Source: Limnochordia bacterium
GTDB lineage: Bacteria > Bacillota > Limnochordia > DUMW01
Assembly (NCBI GenBank): GCA_023230925.1
Contig: JALNWK010000015.1
Location: 1 to 61,665, forward strand
Direction: 5' to 3'
DNA length: 61,665 nucleotides
The notes under the pieces were generated by a model that worked only from the letters and a program-made list of their open reading frames with translations, had not been told where the DNA came from and searched no databases. The position numbers and the translations under genes are program-made. Position 1 is the stretch's first letter, and the number at the start of each line of letters is the position of its first letter. Below, piece after piece: positions 17,261 to 26,112 of this stretch.

Positions 17261-17289
17261 ATTATACCATAGGGGTTAGGTGATTACAA
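17261..17289 (-). promoter_or_regulatory. Sigma-A-type promoter of ftsH
   Basis: Reading leftward, TTGTAA (17289-17284), 17 nt, and a perfect TATAAT (17266-17261). It lies in the 226-nt gap after tilS and gives ftsH and folB their own transcript. Confidence 0.7.
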
Positions 17290-17403
17290 TTGAAAATCGT
17301 GGACTTAAGCGCCCCATATCAGGGCTACACTAGTTGATGAAAGATCAGTGTTTACGCTGGCGTGGGGCCCCGCAAGAATAGTCTAGCATGAAACTGGGAT
17401 GAT

Positions 17404-18849
17404 TCATATACTTTGCCCCGTGTTTTCTAGTTGAAGTCTGAGAACTTTCGAGGTCCCCTTAGTTATTTTCACTCGCTCTGCAATGGTAAACCCCGGTATC
17501 CATACAACGCCCCGTTCATCACAGACTAGGGGAACTACATCACGCAGACTAAGGGGAATCTTTGCGTCAATGAAGATATCCTTAAGTTTTCGAGTACCAG
17601 GGTTGCCCAGAAGCTGCGCCCGGTCACCTTCTTTCCTTCCTCTTACAAGCAGCGAACCGTGACAACGATCAAGATCAATATGTTCCATAAGATGCACATG
17701 ATCGCATTTGCCAAGGAGATAAGAAACTAGTGCCTCTCGGCTACCTTCTTTGGCGAGGCGAAGATCAGCGGGAAACTCATCCAGTATCGTCGCTGACACC
17801 TTCAGTCTAACGTCATCTAGGCGACACTCACCGGGGCAGTGAAGCAGGCAACTATGGATCGTCCTCTTCTTGCCGATACCCTGTCCTCTAGATAACCTAA
17901 GCCAAGCATCACTTGTTTGAACTCTACACCCGTTTGGCCAATCGATTCGTGTATCCTCACTTAAGTGCATGAGTAAATCCTCAACATGCTCAAAGGTCAA
18001 TCCCCTTGTGTATCCTGTGAGTTCCCGGTATGCCTTACGAAGAAGCCTCCTTTGTACTGCTATGGGTAAATCCCGAAACTTGGCCATTGGAAAGGAGATC
18101 CTATTGCGATCCACAATCGCAAGCTGGCGGTAATACCGCGTCATCAAAGCGGCCATCACTGCTTCCTCGTGGTAGGTGATGCTAGCTAATTGGGCAAGGG
18201 AATGCGTGATCCTTGGATTGTACCCTTTTAACAGGGGCAAGAGTTCAAGGCGAATCTTATTCCTTAAGTAGATAGGTTGTCGATTCGTAGCATCTTCGTA
18301 ATATGAGAGATTCCTCTCCGCGGCATAGGACAGAATATCCTCTCGGGTACAGTCGATAAGCGGACGAATATACTCGCCCCGTACCGGAGGGATTCCCGCG
18401 ATACCTAAAGACCCAGTACCTCTTAAAAGGTTGATCAACACCGTTTCTGCTTGATCATCGGCATGATGTCCTAGAGCCACCCTTTGGGCATTAACCCCAT
18501 TTAAGAGTTCTTTGAAAAAACCATACCGGGCTCTTCGTCCAGCTTGCTCGATGGATTGTTTCGCCGTCGCAGCAAGGTGCGCCACGTCCACTTCCCGATA
18601 GCTAAAGGGAATGCCATACTGTACAGCAAGTCTGCGCACATAGGCGCATTCCTCCCCGGCTTCCTCCCGCAGAAGATGATTGAGATGGGCCACATGTAAA
18701 TCGAGGTTCCATCTATCTTTGAGGCGAACCAAAATATCCAGTAGGACCACCGAATCAGGACCGCCGGACACGGCTACGATGACTCGATCGTTAGGCTGCA
18801 ACATATGATAACGCGAGATTGTTTGATCCACCTGTCGCACTAAGTCCAT
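17404..18849 (-). CDS. tilS: tRNA(Ile)-lysidine synthase
   Basis: Enzyme of about 481 residues that changes C34 of tRNA-Ile2 to lysidine so that AUA is read as Ile. The PP-loop SGGPDS (28-33) opens the ATPase domain; GHHADDQAETVL and RPL follow, and there are TilS substrate-binding and C-terminal domains as in the long Bacillus form. The ATG at 18849 is preferred because GAGGTG sits 4 nt upstream; an ATG six codons earlier is weaker. It follows spoIIE, as in B. subtilis. Confidence 0.92.
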   Translation of the reverse strand: MDLVRQVDQTISRYHMLQPNDRVIVAVSGGPDSVVLLDILVRLKDRWNLDLHVAHLNHLLREEAGEECAYVRRLAVQYGIPFSYREVDVAHLAATAKQSIEQAGRRARYGFFKELLNGVNAQRVALGHHADDQAETVLINLLRGTGSLGIAGIPPVRGEYIRPLIDCTREDILSYAAERNLSYYEDATNRQPIYLRNKIRLELLPLLKGYNPRITHSLAQLASITYHEEAVMAALMTRYYRQLAIVDRNRISFPMAKFRDLPIAVQRRLLRKAYRELTGYTRGLTFEHVEDLLMHLSEDTRIDWPNGCRVQTSDAWLRLSRGQGIGKKRTIHSCLLHCPGECRLDDVRLKVSATILDEFPADLRLAKEGSREALVSYLLGKCDHVHLMEHIDLDRCHGSLLVRGRKEGDRAQLLGNPGTRKLKDIFIDAKIPLSLRDVVPLVCDERGVVWIPGFTIAERVKITKGTSKVLRLQLENTGQSI

Positions 18850-18908
18850 AGGGCACCTCAATGTCATATCCTAAGTTGATTATAGCATATCCAAAGAAGG
18901 AGTCACCG

Positions 18909-21371
18909 CTATTGACCCAGCCGGACATACAGAGGAATATCTTCACTAGGTAAATGATGTTTCGGCGTACATCGGGTAATCCTACTCACTACTATGGTCA
19001 CATCGTCAGGTAGTTCCTCACCGACAATCTTCCTGATTTCCTCCAGGACTTTTCTTGCAATCTTGCCTGGGTCATTGGTCTTGATGTGGGCTAAGAGTTC
19101 CGCCACCCATTGTTCGGATGCAGCGATGTCATTTTGCGGATCGATTACACCATCGGTGATCATTACAAGAATATCACCATGCTCTAGTGTTCGAGTTTGA
19201 CTGTGAATCTCTATATCGGGGAAGATACCAACAGGTAACGAGTTCGCACGGACTATTTCCACCTCGTCTTTTCTGACAATGAAACTTGGAGTAGAACCAA
19301 TCTTAATAAACTCAGCCTGCCCTGTATACATATCAATTAGGGCAAGATCTATAGTGGCAAAGGTCTCTTTTGCGGATCGCAATAATAACACCGAGTTTAC
19401 TGTCTGCAAAGCGAACTCCTTGTCGAACCCGTTTTCGAGCATTTTCCCCAACATATTTATAGTAGCCTTACTCTCCTTAGCAGCCTCAGGACCAATTCCC
19501 ATTCCATCGCTGACCAGAAGGGCTATCTGACCATTGGGCAATGACAGCTTTGTCCATTCATCACCACTGACCGTATCCTTAGGAACATTTACAGCGATGG
19601 TCTCCAGACTGAATTCCCTGACAGGCAAAAATGTACATCGACATCTTGCCTCATTCACACAGCCCCGCTGCCAAACAGCATAGGATTCACCGGTAATCTG
19701 ATTGATTAGGCCCGGGATCCTGTTGCTGCACAGATTCTGCCCATGGCAAAGTCTTTCTCGCTCCAAAGTGATCCTTCGTACTCCCCCTTCGTCGGTGACT
19801 AATACCTCAGTGGGAAGCAGACCGTGTAGGGTAAGTTGCTCCTTGAGGACCCTTTGAATGCCCATATCTGTACAGGCTCCTACCTCGAATTGTGCCGCCA
19901 CTTCTTTAATGATACTGGATACACCAATAAGCTGCCTGCGCACAATCCCTCTGCTTTCGTTAACCCGCTGACCCCAGTAGTTGCTGATCCGGAGTCTTTC
20001 GACGGCTTCTTTTAGGGTGGAAGTAAGTTTGTGCGAATGGAGACAACACTTCTGTAGCCGCGGCGGCAGATCCCGAAAGGTGAAGTCATTCCTATTTTCA
20101 AAAGACGCTAGTAGCTCCACAAAGTCCCAGTAGGTTTGATAGAAGTTGGTCTCCCAGCAGTTGCGATAGCTAACACAAGAACAACAGGCCTTCTCCGAAA
20201 TGTATTCACAGATCCTATTGAGTTTTGATTGCCTACTTTGCTCACTATCCCCATCGTCGGTAAAAGTAGAAGCAAGTTCCTCAAAGACCCGGGACATTCC
20301 AGACAGCTTATCGGTGAAACACTCCTTCAAAGCCAAGGTAGCCTCTGTAACGTTAACTTGCTGGTACTGAACAGGAAGAAAGCGTTGCATGCTATCTAAA
20401 GCCTTCCTGGGAATGAGGAGGAAAATGAGGCCAGCAATCAGACTGGCTGCCATTTCATCAATTAGAAGTGGAGCCAAGCAAAGATAGAGAATAGCTTGGC
20501 TTGTCAAAAACCCGAATACCATCCATCCCCGGGCTTTGTGTCGAAAAAGGCCAGCAATTGTCCCCGGAAAACCCAACGAACCGAGCAACAGGGTTGGAGT
20601 TGACAGTGGCAACATCAATCCAATTCCCACCGTCGTACCAAGTGCCGCGGCAGAGCCGGCTCCCCCAACGTAGGCAGCGGTCAAAATTGCTAAACCACTG
20701 ATGACATAGACAATCTGAAACCCAAGGACCCGTACAGTACCGATGCCAATAATGGCTCCTAATCCGACTAGTGAAAGGCTAATAAACTCCTTGGAGGAAA
20801 AAGGTAGGGACTTACTCTTCAAGACTCCTACACCCGGAGCAAACAGTACACAACAAACCCCGGCCAGAGAGCCATAGATACTGATCGAAAGTAATACATA
20901 AGGTGGAGCACCGTTGGCCAGTGCCGGGATCCCTTTAAAGAGAATCGCTAGCACTGCAACACAGAAGGCATACTGCCCAATCTTCCCTTCCCAAGTCGCC
21001 TTAAGGACAACAACGCAAACCCATAGAAGGATCAACAAAACCAAGTACATGGGCATCAACATAGGCTCGATAAAAGCCAACACCCCCGCCACCCAACACA
21101 TTATCCCCAGATTCAGAAGCGGATCCCGGAGCAGAAGACACGCCGCGGCAAAGCCAATCCCTAAAGGACGTAACCCGGGCATCAACTCTACTTGGGTTAG
21201 CAGAGCAACAAGAAGATAATAAGGCAACTTATCAAGGGCAAACAAAGCAGCGACGATCATTCTAATGTTTTTGGCAGCACTTGTATCCTGATATCTACGG
21301 GTGTTGCTTCGAGCTTGACGTTTATTACCGAGGGGAATACAATACGAACTGGCGTCGGATTGGTCGATCAT
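18909..21371 (-). CDS. spoIIE: Stage II sporulation protein E (PP2C phosphatase)
   Basis: Membrane phosphatase of about 820 residues (B. subtilis SpoIIE is 827) that dephosphorylates SpoIIAA to release sigma-F in the forespore and helps polar septation. A polytopic N-terminal part of about ten membrane segments (about 45-350) leads to a central FtsZ-interaction region with a Cys cluster (KACCSCVSYRNCWE) and the C-terminal PP2C domain with LLVSDGMGIGPEA and VMITDGVID carrying the metal aspartates. The start at 21371 has AAAGG 9 nt upstream. Upstream ATGs lie on or before the promoter. No spoIIA operon is in the window. Confidence 0.93.
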   Translation of the reverse strand: MIDQSDASSYCIPLGNKRQARSNTRRYQDTSAAKNIRMIVAALFALDKLPYYLLVALLTQVELMPGLRPLGIGFAAACLLLRDPLLNLGIMCWVAGVLAFIEPMLMPMYLVLLILLWVCVVVLKATWEGKIGQYAFCVAVLAILFKGIPALANGAPPYVLLSISIYGSLAGVCCVLFAPGVGVLKSKSLPFSSKEFISLSLVGLGAIIGIGTVRVLGFQIVYVISGLAILTAAYVGGAGSAAALGTTVGIGLMLPLSTPTLLLGSLGFPGTIAGLFRHKARGWMVFGFLTSQAILYLCLAPLLIDEMAASLIAGLIFLLIPRKALDSMQRFLPVQYQQVNVTEATLALKECFTDKLSGMSRVFEELASTFTDDGDSEQSRQSKLNRICEYISEKACCSCVSYRNCWETNFYQTYWDFVELLASFENRNDFTFRDLPPRLQKCCLHSHKLTSTLKEAVERLRISNYWGQRVNESRGIVRRQLIGVSSIIKEVAAQFEVGACTDMGIQRVLKEQLTLHGLLPTEVLVTDEGGVRRITLERERLCHGQNLCSNRIPGLINQITGESYAVWQRGCVNEARCRCTFLPVREFSLETIAVNVPKDTVSGDEWTKLSLPNGQIALLVSDGMGIGPEAAKESKATINMLGKMLENGFDKEFALQTVNSVLLLRSAKETFATIDLALIDMYTGQAEFIKIGSTPSFIVRKDEVEIVRANSLPVGIFPDIEIHSQTRTLEHGDILVMITDGVIDPQNDIAASEQWVAELLAHIKTNDPGKIARKVLEEIRKIVGEELPDDVTIVVSRITRCTPKHHLPSEDIPLYVRLGQ

Positions 21372-21977
21372 CTTCAACATCCTTTCGATCCTTTGACTGT
21401 ACGGACAAGCTACCAAGTTTAACCTTAACATAGGCACTGTCAATATGTTTGTCGACATGTGCCAGATATGATTCCCCATAATCCGACATTGATCCACCAC
21501 GTTCATAACAACGTCAAACTTTGAAGGATTTTGGGGTTCTTTAGACCTTCACGGTCCCTCCCGGACTGTAGTCATTTACCACACTTGTTGGGTGAAGACT
21601 ACCCTCTTCTCCAATGTTTCGCAACTTTGCACGGCACTTTTACTTTCCTTAGGCACAAGTTTGTCATCGCGCCTTGGTGGATTCATTACCTCTTTATCGC
21701 GGATGGAATGGCCGTCTCCTTCCCATTAACCTCCATATGCGGCAATCGGTATGAATTTCGATCTGTTTTGGAGGATTCCGTACTGCTTTCAAAGAAAATA
21801 AGAAGCACAACATCGAAACAAGAGAAACAACCATGCTACTATTCTGAACAAATATTCTTTTTTGTCTGGGGTTTGTTGGGAGGAGCAGAATATAGAAGGA
21901 TTACGGCGCAAGCTGTAGAATACTGTATAATAACCAAATTGGGGTTAGCCCAAGAAAACCTTACAGGAGGTATTTAT
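21372..21977. other. Divergent spacer between spoIIE and the binding-protein gene
   Basis: A gap of about 600 bp. Besides the spoIIE promoter it holds a TATAAT (21926-21931) 46 nt before the binding-protein start, but with no good -35 partner. The reading frame continuing upstream of 21978 has no ribosome binding site and reads as unlikely protein, so I see no other gene. Confidence 0.5.
21416..21457 (-). promoter_or_regulatory. Candidate spoIIE promoter with a Spo0A-box-like site
   Basis: Leftward TTGACA (21443-21438), 16 nt, TAAACT (21421-21416), with TGTCGAC (21457-21451) directly upstream, matching six of seven bases of the 0A box TGTCGAA. In B. subtilis spoIIE is driven by sigma-A with phosphorylated Spo0A. 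The match is suggestive only. Confidence 0.45.
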
Positions 21978-23678
21978 ATGCGAAAGCTACAAGTATTGCT
22001 ACTTACAGCGGTGGCAGTCCTTGTGCTGTTAGCTGTACCAGCACTGGCTGCCGTCGAGTATTCGACCAAAGGCCCAAATGCAGACGAAATCTACTTCATC
22101 ATTATTACAGAAGATGAAGCCAGATTAAGGGCACTGCAGCTTGGGGAAATTCACATTTACCCAGGTCTCACAACACCAGAGACTATCGACACAATCTATG
22201 CAGATCTGAATATGGACATTACCTTTGATCTAGGATTTCACATGTTCTATACTGCACTAAACATGCGCAAGAAACCTCTAGATGACAAGGTAGTTCGACA
22301 AGCCTTGGCCCATGTGGTGGCCCGGGACAGGATCATCAACACCTTGTTTGCCGGATACATGCTGCCCTTAGAGAGCTTTGTACCCCAGTCCTCTCCTTTC
22401 CATCACGATGATGTAAAACACTATGAATATAGTCCGAGGAAGGCTGCGGCCATGTTGGATGCTGCCGGATATACGATGGGACCAGGGGGCATCCGGATCG
22501 ATCCAGCGACCAATAAACCAATGGAAGAAATCGAGTTTCTTACGCCAACCTTTGAAATTGCTCCTTCCTCCGCTCAGATCGGTCAGCTGATCTGTGATGA
22601 GGCTAGAGCAATCGGTATCCCGGCAAAACACGTTCCTTTGGATTTCAACATTATGCTAGATCGACTGGATATTTTCGATTTTGACGCTTACTGCCTAGCC
22701 TGGGGACTAGACCGGGATCCGACTTTTCTATATCACTTCTTCCACTCCTCTATGGATGTAAAGAGTGGCAACAATACGCCTGGAATTAGGGATCCAGAAC
22801 TTGATCAGCTGCTAGACACTCTCTATTACGCGGCAACCTATGATGAGGCTATGGAAGCGTCCAAGGAAGCTCAGGAGATGCTGTCCGACTTGTTACCCTA
22901 TATCACACTTTATTCCCGTCCTTACATCGATGCCTTCCGCACCGATAAGGTTAAGGGCTACGTACCGATGTTAGGTTATGGTGCTGCTAACTATAGTAAT
23001 AACTGGACTACGCTGAATATAGCTCCGGTAACTGATCAACCGATTCGTTGGTTACTACCAGAGGATGTCAAAACTCTAAACCCCACCGTCGCAAATAGCG
23101 CCTATGATTGGGAGATTCTAGGACGTACCACCGACAGTCTTATGGCCGTTGATCCCGAGACTATGGAAGATATCCCCTGGGTAGCGACTGGCTGGGAGAT
23201 TGAAACCTGGAAACCAAATAGAGCTGAACTAGATCCTGAGTGTTTTGCTAACGTAGATGACGAGGCTACTAAAATTACCTTCCATCTACGGGACGATGTG
23301 AAGTTTAACGATGGTATGCCCTTTACCGCCAAAGACGTTAAGTTCTCCATCGACTACTACATTAAGCATAAGCTACAGGAACAGTACCAATATTTGGTAG
23401 ACGTAGTTAAGGTTGAGACTCCCGATGACTATACGGTAGTAGTGTACATGTCCACTCTAAGTTACTGGCATCTTGGCAATTTGAACCGGTATTGGCTACC
23501 TGAACACATTTGGAAGAACGTTGAGGATCCAGAGCACTTCCAACCGTGGCTAGAGCCCCATCCAACTGTAGAAGGATTAACACAGCTTGTGGGTATCGGA
23601 CCTTTCATGCTTGAATCCTTTGAGCCTGGTCAGTACATCCACATGGTGAGGAATCCATACTACTGGGCTGCTCAATAA
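21978..23678 (+). CDS. Circularly permuted family 5 (peptide/nickel) binding protein
   Basis: Secreted solute-binding protein of 566 residues for the importer encoded next. GGAGG (21966-21970) precedes the ATG. A signal peptide (about 1-25) leads at once to sequence that normally forms the second half of SBP family 5: DEIYFIIITEDEARLRALQLGEI (about 32-54), LNMRKKPLDDKVVRQALA, YSPRKAAAMLDAAGY, through to the family's usual end near residue 350. The usual first half then follows: LKTLNP-like start (VKTLNPTVANS), TFHLRDDVKFNDG, FTAKDVKFSID, VGIGPFMLESF, ending at VRNPYYWAAQ. RNPYYW normally joins directly to the K-P-x-x-DEI segment that here begins the mature protein. So the order is swapped with both halves complete. 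Ligand unknown. Confidence 0.85.
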   Translation: MRKLQVLLLTAVAVLVLLAVPALAAVEYSTKGPNADEIYFIIITEDEARLRALQLGEIHIYPGLTTPETIDTIYADLNMDITFDLGFHMFYTALNMRKKPLDDKVVRQALAHVVARDRIINTLFAGYMLPLESFVPQSSPFHHDDVKHYEYSPRKAAAMLDAAGYTMGPGGIRIDPATNKPMEEIEFLTPTFEIAPSSAQIGQLICDEARAIGIPAKHVPLDFNIMLDRLDIFDFDAYCLAWGLDRDPTFLYHFFHSSMDVKSGNNTPGIRDPELDQLLDTLYYAATYDEAMEASKEAQEMLSDLLPYITLYSRPYIDAFRTDKVKGYVPMLGYGAANYSNNWTTLNIAPVTDQPIRWLLPEDVKTLNPTVANSAYDWEILGRTTDSLMAVDPETMEDIPWVATGWEIETWKPNRAELDPECFANVDDEATKITFHLRDDVKFNDGMPFTAKDVKFSIDYYIKHKLQEQYQYLVDVVKVETPDDYTVVVYMSTLSYWHLGNLNRYWLPEHIWKNVEDPEHFQPWLEPHPTVEGLTQLVGIGPFMLESFEPGQYIHMVRNPYYWAAQ

Positions 23679-23687
23679 CAAAGACAG

Positions 23688-23711
23688 AAAAGGGGCCCGC
23701 GGGCCCCTTTT
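23688..23711 (+). terminator. Perfect GC-rich palindrome after the binding-protein gene
   Basis: A 24-bp perfect palindrome, AAAAGGGGCCCG followed by its complement ending in TTTT, lies 10 nt after the stop and 22 nt before the permease start. It should work as a partial terminator or mRNA-stabilising hairpin, giving more binding protein than permease, a usual arrangement in such operons. Confidence 0.7.
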
Positions 23712-23733
23712 CCCTGCTGGAAGGTGGATTCAC

Positions 23734-24714
23734 GTGCATTTTATACGATACATTCTAAAACGTCTGGTATATGCGGCAATCATTCTGTTCTTCATTCTGT
23801 CCTTCAATTTTTTGATCTTCCGCGTGATGCCGGGAAATCCGGTGGGGACCTTACAGTCACCCAACATGACACCGGAAATGAAACAGCTAGTCGCAGAACA
23901 GTACGGATTGGACAAACCCCTAAAGGATCAGTATTTTATCTACATCAAGAATCTGCTTAAGTTCGAGTTTGGTTATTCGTTCCAAACCCGTCGCCCTGTC
24001 AAAGACGAAATTCTTGAGCGACTTCCAAATACCTTATTGCTTTTAGGAACATCAACCCTTCTTTCTATGATTCTCGGCATACTAATGGGGATCTTTGCCG
24101 CAGCCCGCCGGGGTTCAGTTGCAGAGCATTTAACCATCGGGTCAGGCCTATTGGCTTACTCGGTCCCTACTTTTTTCTTACAGCTTTTGCTACTGTTGGC
24201 CTTTGCCTTTTTCTGGCCGATCTTTCCGATCAGGGGTACCATGAGTATACCTCCACCCACTGGCTTTTTCCCGCTGCTTGTAGACAGACTGCACCATCTT
24301 GCTCTTCCTGCGCTTAGCTTGACGATTATCGGAGCAGGATCGTGGGCTTTGTATACAAGAAACGCCATGAGTGATGCGTTATGCCAAGACTATATTCTTA
24401 CTGCAAAAGCCAAAGGTCTTGCGCCTAGAAGGATATTATATCACCACGCCTTTCGTAGTATCTTGCCGCCTATTGTTACACTTTTCTTCTTGTCCTTACC
24501 CGGTATCATCGGCGGTGCAGTTGTAACCGAGTCAATTTTCTCTTGGCCCGGGGTCGGCAGATACTTGCTTTCGGCCACACTAGAAGCAAACTACCCCGCG
24601 GCACAAGGTGCTTTCTATCTTATTGCCCTTGCAACATTGATCTCCAACCTTGTGGCTGATTTAGCGTATGGTCTTGTAGATCCCCGCATTAGGGTCGGAC
24701 AGGGGGGTCATTGA
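23734..24714 (+). CDS. dppB: ABC importer permease, DppB/OppB family
   Basis: Inner-membrane permease of 326 residues. It starts with the family's FIRYILKRL segment, has six predicted membrane spans, and carries the EAA coupling motif region AKAKGLAPRRILYHHAFRS (about 222-240) that contacts the ATPases. The start is GTG with GGAAGGTGG upstream. It overlaps the next permease by one base. With the flanking genes it forms a complete peptide/nickel-type importer. Confidence 0.92.
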   Translation: MHFIRYILKRLVYAAIILFFILSFNFLIFRVMPGNPVGTLQSPNMTPEMKQLVAEQYGLDKPLKDQYFIYIKNLLKFEFGYSFQTRRPVKDEILERLPNTLLLLGTSTLLSMILGILMGIFAAARRGSVAEHLTIGSGLLAYSVPTFFLQLLLLLAFAFFWPIFPIRGTMSIPPPTGFFPLLVDRLHHLALPALSLTIIGAGSWALYTRNAMSDALCQDYILTAKAKGLAPRRILYHHAFRSILPPIVTLFFLSLPGIIGGAVVTESIFSWPGVGRYLLSATLEANYPAAQGAFYLIALATLISNLVADLAYGLVDPRIRVGQGGH

Positions 24715-26105
24715 TGACATTTCGTTCCTTTGCTAAACAATATCGCCAAAGCCGTCCAGGAATGGTTGGACTTGGTATTTTACTGTTTTTTGTTGTGATC
24801 GCCATATTTGCACCATTGCTTACTAGTTATGATCCACTAAAAGATATGAATCTAGCAAATAGGATGGCCATGCCCGCATGGTTTCGCATCTTTCCTAAAT
24901 ATCGTGATGCCCTGCAGGGAACAGCCTTTCATATTACGGCTGATGAATGGGATGTAAAGACTATAGAAGGGGAAATAGAAACCGCGTTTAGTGAACAGGA
25001 GGGAGATGACTACCTGCAGCTAAATTTCCCAGAAGGTGCAGGGAAAGTCTTGTTAACCCATACTTTTGGGTACCCTTCTGATACCGCAACCGTCTTTGAA
25101 ATTGGCCTAATCTATGGTATTTCCCAGTTGGACTCGGGCAATGCTGCCCTCTCTTTTTCCATTGTTGATCCTAACGGCAAAACGTATTCCCCGTGGAAAT
25201 CGCAGAATCATCGGTCCACCATGGAAGTGCGGAAATTTAGCATTGATTCTAGAGATATGCGGGTGAAAACAGCCTTAGGCTTAGGACCCTTTGGCGATGC
25301 AGCAAAAACCGTCTTCACATCAAGTGGAGAGTATAGTCTGAATATATTGATGGAGAAAACTCCAGAAAGTGGCCCGGTTACCATTGATCTTGGTAAGATG
25401 ACCTTTGTGGTCCCCGGTGAGGTACACGGAGTATTGGGAGTTGATCATCTAGGTTGTGATCTGTGGAGCCAGTTGGCCTACGGTACCCGCTTTGCCCTTT
25501 TGATCGGTCTTTCCGCTGCATTTATCGCGGTAGTAGTTGGGACAACCATTGGGATTATTAGCGGATATGTAGGCGGGTTCATCGACGAGATCCTGATGAG
25601 ACTGGCTGATATCATGCTCAGTGTTCCCCTGTTACCGATTTTGATTATCCTGGCCGCCTTCTTTGGCAAAAGCATCTGGAATACAGTAATCTTGATTGCT
25701 GTATTTGCATGGATGGGTACAGCCCGGATGGTTCGTTCCCAAACCCTTAGTCTGCGAGAGCAAACCTTCGTCGAAGCAGCCCGGGCTGCCGGAGCGTCCC
25801 AAACGTATATCATGTGGCATCATATTATGCCTAACGTACTGCCCCTGGTATTTGCATCTTTGGTACTGTTAATTCCAAGTGCCATTCTCTTCGAGTCTAC
25901 TCTCAGTTTCTTAGGCTTTGGAGATCCTAGCACGCCAACCTGGGGAAATATGCTCCAAAACGCTCAGAACTTCGGCGCCTTTACTCGTCTAGCCTGGTGG
26001 TGGATACTTCCACCGGGGCTTGCCATTACACTATTGGCTATGGCCTTTGTCCTTATTGGCAATACCCTCAATGAAATTCTAGACCCCAGGCATCAAGAGA
26101 GGTGA
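24714..26105 (+). CDS. dppC: ABC importer permease, DppC/OppC family, with inserted domain
   Basis: Permease of 463 residues, against about 280-310 for typical OppC/DppC. The first membrane segment (about 16-38) and the C-terminal core from GVLGVDHLGCD (about 239) onward, with EAA region EAARAAGASQTYIMWHHIMPN, are ordinary. Between them about 175-180 residues (about 58-236) are inserted on the outer side: polar, strand-rich sequence with no Cys. That domain would face the binding protein. The ATG overlaps the dppB stop (TGATG). The insert is in frame and free of stops, so it is not an assembly scar. Confidence 0.9.
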   Translation: MTFRSFAKQYRQSRPGMVGLGILLFFVVIAIFAPLLTSYDPLKDMNLANRMAMPAWFRIFPKYRDALQGTAFHITADEWDVKTIEGEIETAFSEQEGDDYLQLNFPEGAGKVLLTHTFGYPSDTATVFEIGLIYGISQLDSGNAALSFSIVDPNGKTYSPWKSQNHRSTMEVRKFSIDSRDMRVKTALGLGPFGDAAKTVFTSSGEYSLNILMEKTPESGPVTIDLGKMTFVVPGEVHGVLGVDHLGCDLWSQLAYGTRFALLIGLSAAFIAVVVGTTIGIISGYVGGFIDEILMRLADIMLSVPLLPILIILAAFFGKSIWNTVILIAVFAWMGTARMVRSQTLSLREQTFVEAARAAGASQTYIMWHHIMPNVLPLVFASLVLLIPSAILFESTLSFLGFGDPSTPTWGNMLQNAQNFGAFTRLAWWWILPPGLAITLLAMAFVLIGNTLNEILDPRHQER

Positions 26106-26112
26106 TTTGACG

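Noticed and set aside
21531..21977. 149-residue N-terminal extension of the binding protein
   Set aside because: A signal peptide and GGAGG ribosome binding site at 21966-21978 define the start; the extension does not look like protein.
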